Source: CAZQCJ01 sp964591885 (GTDB taxonomy: Bacteria > Patescibacteriota > Microgenomatia > PFEM01 > JAPLYW01). Taken from it: a stretch of DNA of 25,487 nt. Both the position numbers and the translations under genes were made by a program. Below the pieces are notes generated by a model, which was given only the letters and a program-made list of their open reading frames with translations, was not told the DNA's origin and did no database searches. Shown one piece after another: positions 14,665-22,270 of the stretch; position 1 is the first letter of the stretch; the number at the start of each line of letters is the position of its first letter. The stretch lies in NCBI GenBank assembly GCA_964591885.1, contig CAZQCJ010000044.1, forward strand, positions 1 to 25,487. Reading direction: 5' to 3'.

Positions 14665-14670
14665 TGCTTT

Positions 14671-16965
14671 ATGGCGGTTAAAAGGGCAGGAACCGTTTTT
14701 AACTCTTTCCCCAAAAACTTTTGGGGTTGGTTAATTTTTATCTTCACTAAAATTGGCAAGCCTTTTTACTGGCTCTTTTTAACCTTAATTTATTTTTTAA
14801 TTTATCTCTTTCAATTTTTAAATAAAGCCCTTTCTTGGAGTCGGCAAAAAATTAAAAAAATTCATTTCCCCGACTGGCATTGGCCACATCTTAGCCTTAA
14901 ATTTCCCAAAAAGAAGATTAAAAAAATTAAAATAAAAAAACCTCGGTTTCGTTTAGCTTTTCCCTGTCGAAAAACTATCTTCTTAACAACTATTCTTCTT
15001 TTATTTATTATCTTTGGTTCTTTTTCGTTCAGTATTTTCTACGGCTTACCAAATCCTAATAAACTTATTACCCGCGACCAAGCTGTTTCTACTAAAATTT
15101 ATGACCGTTATGGTCAATTACTCTATAAAATCTATCGTAACCAAAACCGAACCTTAGTCCAATTAAAAGAAATTCCCTTATATCTTGTTCAAGCCACTAT
15201 TGCTGTTGAAGACGCTGAATTTTATCATCATCACGGCTTTTCCTGGAAAGCAATCCTTAGAGCGGCTTTAAAAAATCTGGAAGGAGATAAGCTTTACGGC
15301 GGTTCAACTATCACCCAACAGTTAGTCAAAAATGCTCTCTTAACCCCAGAACGAACCTGGCGAAGAAAAATCAAAGAAATCGTTCTTTCCTTATTGGTAG
15401 AAAGTAAATTTTCCAAAGATGAAATTTTACAAATGTATCTTAATGAGGTCAGTTATGGTGGAGCCGCCTATGGCGTTGAAGAAGCAGCCCAGCTTTATCT
15501 TAATAAATCAGCCAAAGATTTAACCCTAGCCCAAGCTGCTTTACTAGCTGGGTTACCGGCTTCGCCGACTACTTTTTCCCCTTTTGGTTCCCATCCGGAA
15601 TTAGCTAAGGAAAGACAAGAATTTGTTCTTTATCGTATGAAACAGGAAGGTTTTATCACTGAAGAAGAAAGAAAAAAGGCAGTGGAAGAAACTATTCGCC
15701 TGGCTCCCTTAAGAACTGACATCAAAGCTCCTCATTTTGTCATGTACATTAAGGAAATCTTAGCAGAAAAATATGGAGAAAGAGTTGTTGAGGAAGGTGG
15801 TTTAGAAGTTAAAACAAGTCTTGATTTATATCTCCAGGAAGAAGTAGAAAAAATCGTTAAAAACGAGGTTAATCAATTAATTAACCTCCATATTACCAAT
15901 GGTTCAGCCCTAGTTACCAACCCTCAAACAGGAGAAATCCTGGCTATGGTTGGCTCTAAAGACTATTTTGACAAAGAGATTGACGGGAATGTCAACGTGA
16001 CCTTAAGCTCACGTCAACCGGGTTCATCAATTAAACCAATTAATTATGCCGTAGCTTTGCAAAACGGATTTACCCCAGCAACTATTCTTTCTGACACTCC
16101 TATTACTTACCAAGTAGCTGGTCAACCTCCCTACTCACCCAAAAATTACGATAATCGCTTTCACGGCAACATTCCCTTAAGAATTGCTTTGGCCTCTTCT
16201 TATAATATTCCTGCAGTCAAAGTCTTATCTGCTTTCGGAGTGGAACGAATGATTGATTTAGGCGAAAAAATGGGAATTACTACCTGGGCTGATCGCTCTC
16301 GCTTCGGTTTATCTTTAACTTTAGGCGGGGGCGAAGTAAAAATGATAGACATGGCTGTTGTTTACGGCACCTTAGCCAATCTAGGCAATCAAGTTGACTT
16401 AAACCCCATCTTAGAAGTTAAAAATTACAAGGGTGAAATTCTCCAAAAAACACCCCAGGAGGTTAAAAAAGAAAAGGTTTTAGAAGCCACTGTTACCTAT
16501 CTTCTAACTGATATCTTATCAGATAATATCGCTCGAACTCCGGCTTTTGGCTCAAACTCTTGGTTAAATATTAAAGACCATCCCTCTGTGGCAGTTAAAA
16601 CCGGAACCACTCAAAACCTAAGGGACAACTGGACAATCGGTTATACCCCTGATTTTGTCGTTACCGTTTGGGTAGGTAATAATGATAATTCTCCAATGAG
16701 CTATGTTGCTTCAGGGGTTACCGGAGCTTCGCCTATTTGGAATAAAATCATGACTTTCCTGATAAAGGATTTACCAAATAAAGCTTTCCCCCCACCTGAA
16801 GAGTTAGTTAAAGTCGAAATTTGTCCTTTAACAGCCACTCTTCCCTGCGAGGGCTGTGGCGGCAAATGGGAATATTTTATTTCTGGAACTGAACCTAAAG
16901 TTCATTGTAGTCCGGAAAAAATTATTCAGATGAAGAGCTCTCCCACCCCCACACCATCATCTTAA
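14671..16965 (+). CDS. Bifunctional class A penicillin-binding protein (PBP1A-type), second copy
   Basis: A 764-aa paralogue of the preceding gene. It differs by a ~60-residue N-terminal extension with a hydrophobic region (about 18-50) and a basic Lys/Ile-rich linker before the main transmembrane helix (about 103-124). The GT51 domain has Glu180 in AVEDAEFYHHHGF and GGSTITQQLVKN (210-221). The transpeptidase has Ser452 (SSRQPGSSIKP), SYN at 510-512 and KTGT at 643-646. The C-terminus has a short Cys-containing segment (CPLTATLPCEGCGG) and a Pro/Thr/Ser tail. All catalytic residues are intact, so both copies are probably active and may serve elongation and division separately. It converges with the DUF6624-like gene; I see no strong terminator in the 41 nt between them. 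Confidence 0.95.
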   Translation: MAVKRAGTVFNSFPKNFWGWLIFIFTKIGKPFYWLFLTLIYFLIYLFQFLNKALSWSRQKIKKIHFPDWHWPHLSLKFPKKKIKKIKIKKPRFRLAFPCRKTIFLTTILLLFIIFGSFSFSIFYGLPNPNKLITRDQAVSTKIYDRYGQLLYKIYRNQNRTLVQLKEIPLYLVQATIAVEDAEFYHHHGFSWKAILRAALKNLEGDKLYGGSTITQQLVKNALLTPERTWRRKIKEIVLSLLVESKFSKDEILQMYLNEVSYGGAAYGVEEAAQLYLNKSAKDLTLAQAALLAGLPASPTTFSPFGSHPELAKERQEFVLYRMKQEGFITEEERKKAVEETIRLAPLRTDIKAPHFVMYIKEILAEKYGERVVEEGGLEVKTSLDLYLQEEVEKIVKNEVNQLINLHITNGSALVTNPQTGEILAMVGSKDYFDKEIDGNVNVTLSSRQPGSSIKPINYAVALQNGFTPATILSDTPITYQVAGQPPYSPKNYDNRFHGNIPLRIALASSYNIPAVKVLSAFGVERMIDLGEKMGITTWADRSRFGLSLTLGGGEVKMIDMAVVYGTLANLGNQVDLNPILEVKNYKGEILQKTPQEVKKEKVLEATVTYLLTDILSDNIARTPAFGSNSWLNIKDHPSVAVKTGTTQNLRDNWTIGYTPDFVVTVWVGNNDNSPMSYVASGVTGASPIWNKIMTFLIKDLPNKAFPPPEELVKVEICPLTATLPCEGCGGKWEYFISGTEPKVHCSPEKIIQMKSSPTPTPSS

Positions 16966-17006
16966 CCCATTCTTAAAATTCCAGTTCTTTTTACTAAAAG
17001 CAGATT

Positions 17007-17477
17007 TTATTTTAATTTTTCCGAAGCTTCTGGCAAAGAGGAAACATTTAAACGAATTCTTTCCTCGTCTGTTGTCTCTGGATCAACTGGTTCTATTTTC
17101 CACTCTCCCTTTTGGTTTTTCTTGAATTGAGTCCCGTATTTTTGCGGTTTTCCTTGAGAAATAAGTAATCGATCCAAAGTTGCAGCGTAAAGCCATTTTG
17201 ACCTCTCATCGCCCATTTCCATCCCTTTTTTTGCCAACTCGTTTGCCTTTTTGTAATCTGCAGTAGTCTCTCCGTGTTGAAAAATTAATGCCGCATGATG
17301 ATAATCAGCTGCTATTTTTAATCCACCTTTATCTATAATCTCGCTGACTCTTTTTCTTCTTTTCCTATCGTTCTTATCAATTTTTGCCACCATTTTTTTA
17401 TCTGACCAATTTGCATTTGTCTTTTCAACTACATCCTCTTCATACATCTTTTTTAATTCTTCATTATCTTTCTGCAT
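17007..17477 (-). CDS. DUF6624-like protein
   Basis: A 156-aa soluble, helical protein. The region about 55-150 matches my memory of the DUF6624 pattern: YHHAALIFQHGET, then an Ala-rich helical repeat (ANELAKKGMEMGDERSKWLYAATLDRLL), then GKPQKYGTQF and a C-terminal DERIRLNV segment. The helical, TPR-like character suggests a protein-interaction role; no catalytic function is established. The N-terminal 50 residues are highly charged (DRKRRKRVSEII). The ATG at 17477 is used; a TATAAT ends only 6 nt upstream, suggesting a leaderless message. There is no signal peptide. It converges with the second PBP gene. Confidence 0.65.
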   Translation of the reverse strand: MQKDNEELKKMYEEDVVEKTNANWSDKKMVAKIDKNDRKRRKRVSEIIDKGGLKIAADYHHAALIFQHGETTADYKKANELAKKGMEMGDERSKWLYAATLDRLLISQGKPQKYGTQFKKNQKGEWKIEPVDPETTDEERIRLNVSSLPEASEKLK

Positions 17478-17483
17478 ATTTTT

Positions 17484-17489
17484 ATTATA
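17484..17489 (-). promoter_or_regulatory. -10 element TATAAT of the DUF6624-like gene
   Basis: Perfect -10 on the minus strand, 6 nt before the ATG at 17477; no convincing -35. Confidence 0.45.
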
Positions 17490-17535
17490 TTGGAAATATA
17501 AATTTTAGGTTTTTGGGTGCAAAAATTAAGAAATT

Positions 17536-18104
17536 TTACTCATGCTTATTAAGCGTAAAAAGATTAATCTTTTCTGTTTTTCCCTCTTTATCTCGAACTA
17601 TCTTAACCTCAATATCCTCATAAATTGTTGGATGAAATGATGTTTCGAATCCCTTTTCTCTCCTAAGAACCTAATTTTCTCCACAAATAGAATGAAAACC
17701 AATTTTCTGCAAGTATTTTATTGCTTCGCTGATCATCTCTTTACTTGGTGGAACGCCTGAATACAGACTAGACCCAGCTTTCATTTTTGCCTGTATAGTT
17801 CTGGAATATATTAACTCTATCTCCGTAGAATCATTTTCGGGATTTTTTTTCAATTCTGATTGTAATACTGCAACTGGATCAACAAAGCCTTTTATGTCTG
17901 GTCTATACCTTAGCCTTAATCTATCAAAAACATCGTCTTTTTTTCTTTTAACCACCAAGGCCTTAATTCACCGGTGAAATTGAACTGTTTCTGAAGTTTT
18001 GCAAGTTTAGGAGCTTTATCTAAACCAAGAAGTTCAACAATCTGTTTTTCGTTAACAGTTTGTTTTTCAAAACCTAAATTCGCAGATTCTTTAAACTCAT
18101 TCAC
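17536..18104 (-). pseudogene. Broken small gene of unknown function (frameshift plus in-frame TAG)
   Basis: Three linked coding segments read as one ancestral protein of ~189 aa. From GTG 18104 the first frame codes 62 aa to a TAA at 17918-17916. A -1 shift at 17937-17943 joins it to a frame running to TAG at 17673-17671, giving 144 aa. After this TAG the same frame stays open for 44 more codons (TSFHPTIYEDIEVKIVRDKEG) to TAA at 17538-17536. The joined sequence is hydrophilic with helical segments (NEKQIVELLGLDKAPKLAKL; SKEMISEAIKYLQKIGFHS). I do not recognise a family. A -10 TAAAAT ends 7 nt before the GTG, and a 12-bp palindrome overlaps the -35. A decaying gene is the simplest view; recoding or sequencing errors in the A-run are alternatives. 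Confidence 0.55.
17937..17943 (-). promoter_or_regulatory. A_AAA_AAG slippery heptamer
   Basis: In the zero frame the codons are GAA AAA AAG, so the heptamer A AAA AAG is in the exact phase needed for -1 slippage. The zero frame stops 7 codons later. The -1 frame continues for 88 codons. The run of seven A residues is also a hotspot for indel mutations and sequencing errors. Confidence 0.5.
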
Positions 18105-18111
18105 GGTGATT

Positions 18112-18145
18112 ATTTTATCATAAATAAAAAACCTTACAATTGTAA
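18112..18145 (-). promoter_or_regulatory. Promoter with palindromic operator-like site
   Basis: -10 TAAAAT (18117-18112) and -35 TTGTAA (18139-18134) with a 16-nt spacer, 7 nt before the GTG at 18104. The -35 is half of the perfect 12-bp palindrome TTACAATTGTAA (18134-18145). This palindrome contains TACANNTGTA, the core recognised by BlaI/MecI/CopY-type repressors. Confidence 0.45.
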
Positions 18146-18319
18146 AGTCTACCGGACATTTGGAACAAATGACCCACAGAGAGAAGATGTTTTTCTGTCT
18201 AAGACAATCATTTGTCTCTCTTCGAAACTTCAACCCACTATAATATATGAACAAACTTGATTTCAAAAGATAGACTTTCTCTAATTTTCTGAAAAAGCCC
18301 TAGCCATTCTTATTTGTAG

Positions 18320-19285
18320 CTACTGTTTATTTTCAAACTCCCAAATTATCTTACTAATTTTAGGTAAAACCTCATTCGCTTCTATTTCCCTAGCGTCTTT
18401 GGACATTATCACAACTACATAGGGTTTTTCAGTAAAAACAATCCCTGCATCGGAGAAAGTGCCGATATCACGACCAATTTTATGAACAACCTTAACTTTC
18501 CCCGCTACCCCAGCCGGCAACCAATCTTCATAGGCAGTTTCAGTTAAAAAATCCAGTAATTCATGGCGATTTTCAGCATTAATAATTTTACCTTGGTAAA
18601 GTTTTTGGAAAAACAAACCAATGTCTGCTGGACTTGTTTCAAAGTCCTCCAGGGAAGTTTTTACCATCCCCAAATCATCAATTGTTTGCTGAATTTTCTC
18701 ATCGCCTAAAATCTGTCGCAACATTTTAAAAGCAGTGTTATCAGAATACTGCCCCATATACTCCACTAATTGCCGATAGGTATAAACAGCTCCAGCTGAT
18801 TTTCCTTGTAAAATTCCCGCTCCTAAAACTTTGTCACTTTCCTTTAGGACATATTCCGCCTCAGGATCTATCTTTCCCTCCTCTACTTCTTGATAAAAAA
18901 GAAGCATCACTGGTAATTTCATTAATGAAGCAGCCGGGAATTTTTCATTTTGGTAAATCCCATATTGATTTTTATCATCAAGTTCATAAACATAAACCCC
19001 ATATTTTCCCCGTAAATCTTTTGTTAAACTTTGAATCTGGTTTAAAACCAAAGTCGCATTAAATTTCAAATTTACCTCTTTATTGGTAATAATTAAAGGA
19101 GCGGTAATTTTTTGCCAAAAAACCGGTAGATTAGTTTTCAAATAAACTGAAGCGATGGCCAAAAGAGTTACTAAAAAGAAAATGATAATACTCCAACGAC
19201 CACCCTTTGGTGGTTGTTTTTTGCGAGGTTTTTTCAAAAATGGCTTAACCTCAGGAATAGCTTTTTGTTCTGCTTTAAAAACCAT
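18320..19285 (-). CDS. Membrane-anchored serine hydrolase of the beta-lactamase/transpeptidase fold
   Basis: A 321-aa protein with a short basic cytoplasmic tail, one transmembrane helix (about 32-49) and an extracytoplasmic domain of the class A beta-lactamase-like family. The nucleophile motif is SLMK (Ser120, Lys123 in FPAASLMKLPV), the second motif SDN is at 181-183, and the third is KIG (269-271) in place of KTG. The loop that carries Glu166 in true class A beta-lactamases reads FETSPADIG and lacks the E-x-x-LN pattern, so efficient antibiotic hydrolysis is doubtful. A peptidoglycan-related carboxypeptidase or a penicillin-interactive protein is more likely, consistent with the two PBP genes nearby. 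The ATG at 19285 has TAAGG about 10 nt upstream. Confidence 0.8.
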   Translation of the reverse strand: MVFKAEQKAIPEVKPFLKKPRKKQPPKGGRWSIIIFFLVTLLAIASVYLKTNLPVFWQKITAPLIITNKEVNLKFNATLVLNQIQSLTKDLRGKYGVYVYELDDKNQYGIYQNEKFPAASLMKLPVMLLFYQEVEEGKIDPEAEYVLKESDKVLGAGILQGKSAGAVYTYRQLVEYMGQYSDNTAFKMLRQILGDEKIQQTIDDLGMVKTSLEDFETSPADIGLFFQKLYQGKIINAENRHELLDFLTETAYEDWLPAGVAGKVKVVHKIGRDIGTFSDAGIVFTEKPYVVVIMSKDAREIEANEVLPKISKIIWEFENKQ

Positions 19286-19313
19286 ACTTTAAAACCTTAA
19301 ATTTTTGGGTAAG

Positions 19314-19340
19314 AAAATTTAACAAAAATTATTAAATTTT
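19314..19340 (-). terminator. AT-only hairpin at the 3' end of the central-carbon operon
   Basis: AAAATTTAA (19340-19332 on the minus strand) and TTAAATTTT (19322-19314) form a perfect 9-bp inverted repeat with a 9-nt loop. The first arm includes the NUDIX stop codon. The stem is A-T only, so it is a weak terminator or an mRNA end-protecting structure. Confidence 0.35.
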
Positions 19341-19760
19341 AAGCTCTTTAGCAACTTTTTTATCAAGATTTGAAGTTATTAGTTCTTTTATTTTTTCTGG
19401 TTTTACCCAATGAATCTCTTCAACTTCCCATGGTTCTGAAGGTTCAGCGATTGGCTCCAAATCTTCAGTTTTACAAAAATGATAAACTATTGCTACTGGA
19501 AACTCAGGGTGAAATCGTAGGGAAATTTCCTTAAGTGCTTTTACTTGATAACCAGTTTCGGCTAAAACTTCCCGTTCAACGCATTCTCTCCGCGACTCAT
19601 TATACTTTTGCTTACCGCCGGGAAAAGTCCAAGATAAAATAGCCCCAACTTTCCCCTTTTCCAGTTTTTTCCTTTTGATTAACAAAACTTCACCTTTTGG
19701 GTTTAAAACGATACCTAAATTAATAAAAGTTTTACTTTCTTTTTCTTTTCGCTTCTCCAT
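19332..19760 (-). CDS. NUDIX hydrolase
   Basis: A 142-aa NUDIX-fold protein that hydrolyses a nucleoside diphosphate linked to another group; substrate unknown. The NUDIX box spans about 49-71 (GKQKYNE then REVLAETGY). Compared with GX5EX7REUXEEXGU, the first Glu of the EE pair is Ala67, while Glu64 and Glu68 remain. Loss of this metal ligand could lower or change activity. The ATG at 19760 overlaps the sugar kinase gene by 29 nt, so the gene is the last of the central-carbon operon. MutT-like clean-up of oxidised nucleotides is possible but not shown. Confidence 0.85.
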   Translation of the reverse strand: MEKRKEKESKTFINLGIVLNPKGEVLLIKRKKLEKGKVGAILSWTFPGGKQKYNESRRECVEREVLAETGYQVKALKEISLRFHPEFPVAIVYHFCKTEDLEPIAEPSEPWEVEEIHWVKPEKIKELITSNLDKKVAKELKI

Positions 19761-20709
19761 CTTTCTCCCAAGAAAATTTTAATGGTTTTTCCAGCCAATA
19801 ATCAACTTCTGATTGTCTAATCAAGCCTTCTTTAGCCCCAATTTTAGTAACCACTGAAGCTCCATTAGCAACCCCTAATTTTAAAGCTTTTTCTAAAGCT
19901 AGGCCTTTGGCCAAACCGGCAATAAAACCAGTCCCAAAACCATCCCCAGCTCCGGTTTGATCAACCATCTTAACTTTAAAACCTGACATTTCTAATTGTC
20001 TTTTGCCAGGGACTTTTAAAACAACTCCCTTTTCCCCAGCAGTAATTGCCATCATTGTTTTATTTAAAGACGGTAAATCACCCAAAAGCTTAGCCTCTTC
20101 TTGATTGATAATCAAAACCTCAACTCTCTGTAGAAGAGGAATTAACCTTTTTTTCTCTTTGATTTCCCTTTTACCAGGATTAATGGCAACTTTTATATGA
20201 TTCTTCTGGGCATAATCAACCAAGCGCTGAAGTAAATCCAAATTACCCTCCAAAGAGGTAATATAAAACCAAAAGCTGTTTAATTTTTTAAAATCAATGA
20301 CATTTGCCTCAAGTCTTGTTCCGCCACGCCAAACTAAAATCGTTCGATTACCGTCAGGCCCAATTAAAATTGTTGAATAATCGGTTTTCTCATCCTCCAA
20401 TTGAACTAAAAATTCATCAGAAACCTTTTCTTTTTTAATATCTTGACGAATAATTTTTCCGGCAAAATCCCAACCGCAACGGGCTACCAAAGCCGTGTTT
20501 AAACCCAAGCGGGCTAAGCCAACAGCTGTGTTAGTTCCTCCACCACCAGAACTCATGGCCAAATCACTTACCTCCGATTTTACCCCGTAAGGGATAACCA
20601 AAGAAGATTGAGCAAAAACTTTTTTAGTTTTGATTACCTGAAAATCTGAAGACTTAAGAGCAACATCTAAAATAGCTGAACCGAAAGAAATAATGTCATA
20701 CTTTTTCAT
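19732..20709 (-). CDS. PfkB/ribokinase-family sugar kinase
   Basis: A 325-aa kinase from ATG 20709. It has the N-terminal ISFGSAILD start, the substrate-binding GGGGTNTAVGLARLG (55-69), NQEEAKLLG with Asn202/Glu205, and the ATP-site GAGDGFGTGFIAGLAKG with catalytic Asp256. PfkB enzymes phosphorylate ribose, fructose, fructose 6-phosphate, tagatose 6-phosphate or nucleosides. Its place next to a class II aldolase makes a phosphofructokinase or tagatose-6-phosphate kinase role attractive, but the sequence alone does not settle the substrate. No classical PfkA is in the window. A TTG at 20721 would add four residues (MFFK) and is not preferred. A small hairpin with a T-run lies directly before the ATG. 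Confidence 0.85.
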   Translation of the reverse strand: MKKYDIISFGSAILDVALKSSDFQVIKTKKVFAQSSLVIPYGVKSEVSDLAMSSGGGGTNTAVGLARLGLNTALVARCGWDFAGKIIRQDIKKEKVSDEFLVQLEDEKTDYSTILIGPDGNRTILVWRGGTRLEANVIDFKKLNSFWFYITSLEGNLDLLQRLVDYAQKNHIKVAINPGKREIKEKKRLIPLLQRVEVLIINQEEAKLLGDLPSLNKTMMAITAGEKGVVLKVPGKRQLEMSGFKVKMVDQTGAGDGFGTGFIAGLAKGLALEKALKLGVANGASVVTKIGAKEGLIRQSEVDYWLEKPLKFSWEKDGEAKRKRK

Positions 20710-20713
20710 TTTA

Positions 20714-20739
20714 AAAAACAAGGTCCTGCCAAAGGCAGG
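20714..20739 (-). terminator. Hairpin plus T-run directly before the sugar kinase
   Basis: On the minus strand CCTGCC-TTT-GGCAGG is a perfect 6-bp hairpin. It is followed by ACCTTG and then a run of six T, ending a few bases before the ATG at 20709. It could be a leaky terminator or attenuator lowering kinase expression relative to the aldolase. Confidence 0.45.
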
Positions 20740-20747
20740 TTATTATT

Positions 20748-21605
20748 TCATAATTTTGCCCTACTCCCAAATAATTGAATCTTTTCTTCAACTACCTTCT
20801 GAATAGCCGCTATTACCGGCGGCATAATTTTATAAACAGCAATTTCGTCTGAACCCCTTAAGACATTTTCTAAAGTATCGCGATAAACTAAACGAAGTTC
20901 AGTATTAACATTAATTTTAACAATTCTCCCTATTTTGATCGCTTCTCTTATATCCTCCGCAAGAAGACCTGAACCACCATGCAGGGAAAAGAAACCAGGA
21001 ACTTTTTCAACTATTAATTTTAAACGCTCTAAATCTAAACGTGGTGCCTGCTGATAAGTCCCATGAAGATTACCAATAAAAATAGCCAGAATATCACAAC
21101 CTGTTTGGCTAACAAAGTCAGCTGCTCTTTGCGGGTCAGTATAATCACCGCTAGCTTGAACCGATTCAGGTAATTCTGAATGATTCTTAGAATCACCTAA
21201 AATTCTGTCTATTTCCGCTTCAATTAAAACACCTTTAGCATGAGCTTGCTCTACCAAGGCTTTAGTTATCTTGACATTCTCTTCGTAAGGCAAAGAAGAA
21301 CCATCAAAATGAACAAGATTATAGCCGCTTTCAATTGCTACCTGACATTCTTCAAGACCAGGGCCATGATCAAGATTAGTTAAGATATTCAAACCTAAAT
21401 CCTGACGATAATTTTCTACCAAAGAGAGAAAATTTTTCAAACCAAGGTGTTCTAGCTCTCCAGCTGAAGTTTCTATAATTAAAGGAGAACTTTGGCTTTG
21501 AGCTGCTTGAACAATGGCTTTGGCGATTTCTAAATTGCCAGCATTAAAAGCCCCTAAGGCCCAGCCTTCATTTTTAGCTTTAATTAAAACCTCTTGGGTT
21601 ATCAT
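20748..21605 (-). CDS. fba: Class II fructose-bisphosphate aldolase family (Fba/GatY-like)
   Basis: A 285-aa zinc-dependent ketose-bisphosphate aldolase that cleaves or forms fructose 1,6-bisphosphate (or tagatose 1,6-bisphosphate) with dihydroxyacetone phosphate. The N-terminus has the family pattern GWALGAFNAGNLE. Asp79 and His80 (TNLDHGPG) form the catalytic Asp and the first Zn ligand. Glu residues at 129/131, His181 (IGNLHGTY) and His209 (SLHGGSG) complete the metal and phosphate site, and NVNTELR (232-238) is the substrate segment. The ATG at 21605 overlaps the TGA stop of deoC as ATGA, so translation is coupled. The short length is like GatY/KbaY and Bacillus-type FbaA, so fructose versus tagatose preference is open. 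Confidence 0.9.
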   Translation of the reverse strand: MITQEVLIKAKNEGWALGAFNAGNLEIAKAIVQAAQSQSSPLIIETSAGELEHLGLKNFLSLVENYRQDLGLNILTNLDHGPGLEECQVAIESGYNLVHFDGSSLPYEENVKITKALVEQAHAKGVLIEAEIDRILGDSKNHSELPESVQASGDYTDPQRAADFVSQTGCDILAIFIGNLHGTYQQAPRLDLERLKLIVEKVPGFFSLHGGSGLLAEDIREAIKIGRIVKINVNTELRLVYRDTLENVLRGSDEIAVYKIMPPVIAAIQKVVEEKIQLFGSRAKL

Positions 21606-22270
21606 TTCAGTTCCCTTACAATTTCTATTGCTTTAGAAGTACCAATTCTGGAAACGCCATTCTTAATAAAATCTAAAGCTTCTTTTAAAGAGTCAATCCC
21701 GCCAGCCACTTTAACTTTAATCTTATTGTCAATAACACTTTTAACTAACCTTACGTCTTTTAAACTTGCTCCTCTGGGACCCATACCAGAACAAATTTTG
21801 ACAAAATCAGCCCCTGATTGGAAGACCAACTCAGCGGCTTTTTTAATCTCTTCGTCAGAAAGCAAACCTGTCTCAACAATAAACTTAACAATGGTTGCTT
21901 TTTTAATTTCTTTCGCTGAAGTCAAAATTGTTTTCATTTCTGTAAATACCTCTTGGCTTTTACCTGCTTTAAAAAGACCAATATTTAGAGAAACGTCTAG
22001 CTCGTCAACCCCGTCTTTAACAGCTTTAATAGCACTGAGAACTTTAATATCTTTAGCTTCCTGGCCTAAAGGAAAGGCAATGACTGTTCCCACTAAACCA
22101 TTTACTTCTTTTAAGTAATCTTTGGCTAAAGAGACATAAAAGGGATTAACAAAGGCTGTATGGAAATGATATTCTTTCACTTTTTGACAGAGCCAACGGA
22201 TATCATCAGGCGTTGCTTCCTGATGATGATTGGCAAAATCAAGATATTTAACTAATGCTGACTTATCCAT
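21602..22270 (-). CDS. deoC: Deoxyribose-phosphate aldolase
   Basis: A 222-aa class I aldolase that splits 2-deoxyribose 5-phosphate into acetaldehyde and glyceraldehyde 3-phosphate. It is a TIM barrel; the Schiff-base lysine is Lys158 in DFVKICSGMGP (usually FVKTSTG). The proton-relay pair is Asp92 (DELDVSLNIG) and Lys187 (VKVAGGI). Full catalytic set and normal length. It lets carbon from DNA or deoxynucleosides enter glycolysis at the substrate of the adjacent GAPDH. The ATG at 22270 lies inside the end of gap (19-nt overlap) and its TGA overlaps the aldolase start, so the three genes are tightly coupled. Confidence 0.93.
   Translation of the reverse strand: MDKSALVKYLDFANHHQEATPDDIRWLCQKVKEYHFHTAFVNPFYVSLAKDYLKEVNGLVGTVIAFPLGQEAKDIKVLSAIKAVKDGVDELDVSLNIGLFKAGKSQEVFTEMKTILTSAKEIKKATIVKFIVETGLLSDEEIKKAAELVFQSGADFVKICSGMGPRGASLKDVRLVKSVIDNKIKVKVAGGIDSLKEALDFIKNGVSRIGTSKAIEIVRELK

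Noticed and set aside
17536..17673. TAG reassigned to an amino acid
   Set aside because: Other genes in the window end normally at TAG (for example the serine hydrolase), so a single read-through is better explained by decay.
21594..22118. 174-codon plus-strand open frame opposite deoC
   Set aside because: It is antisense to a fully recognisable deoC and its product has no family-like features.
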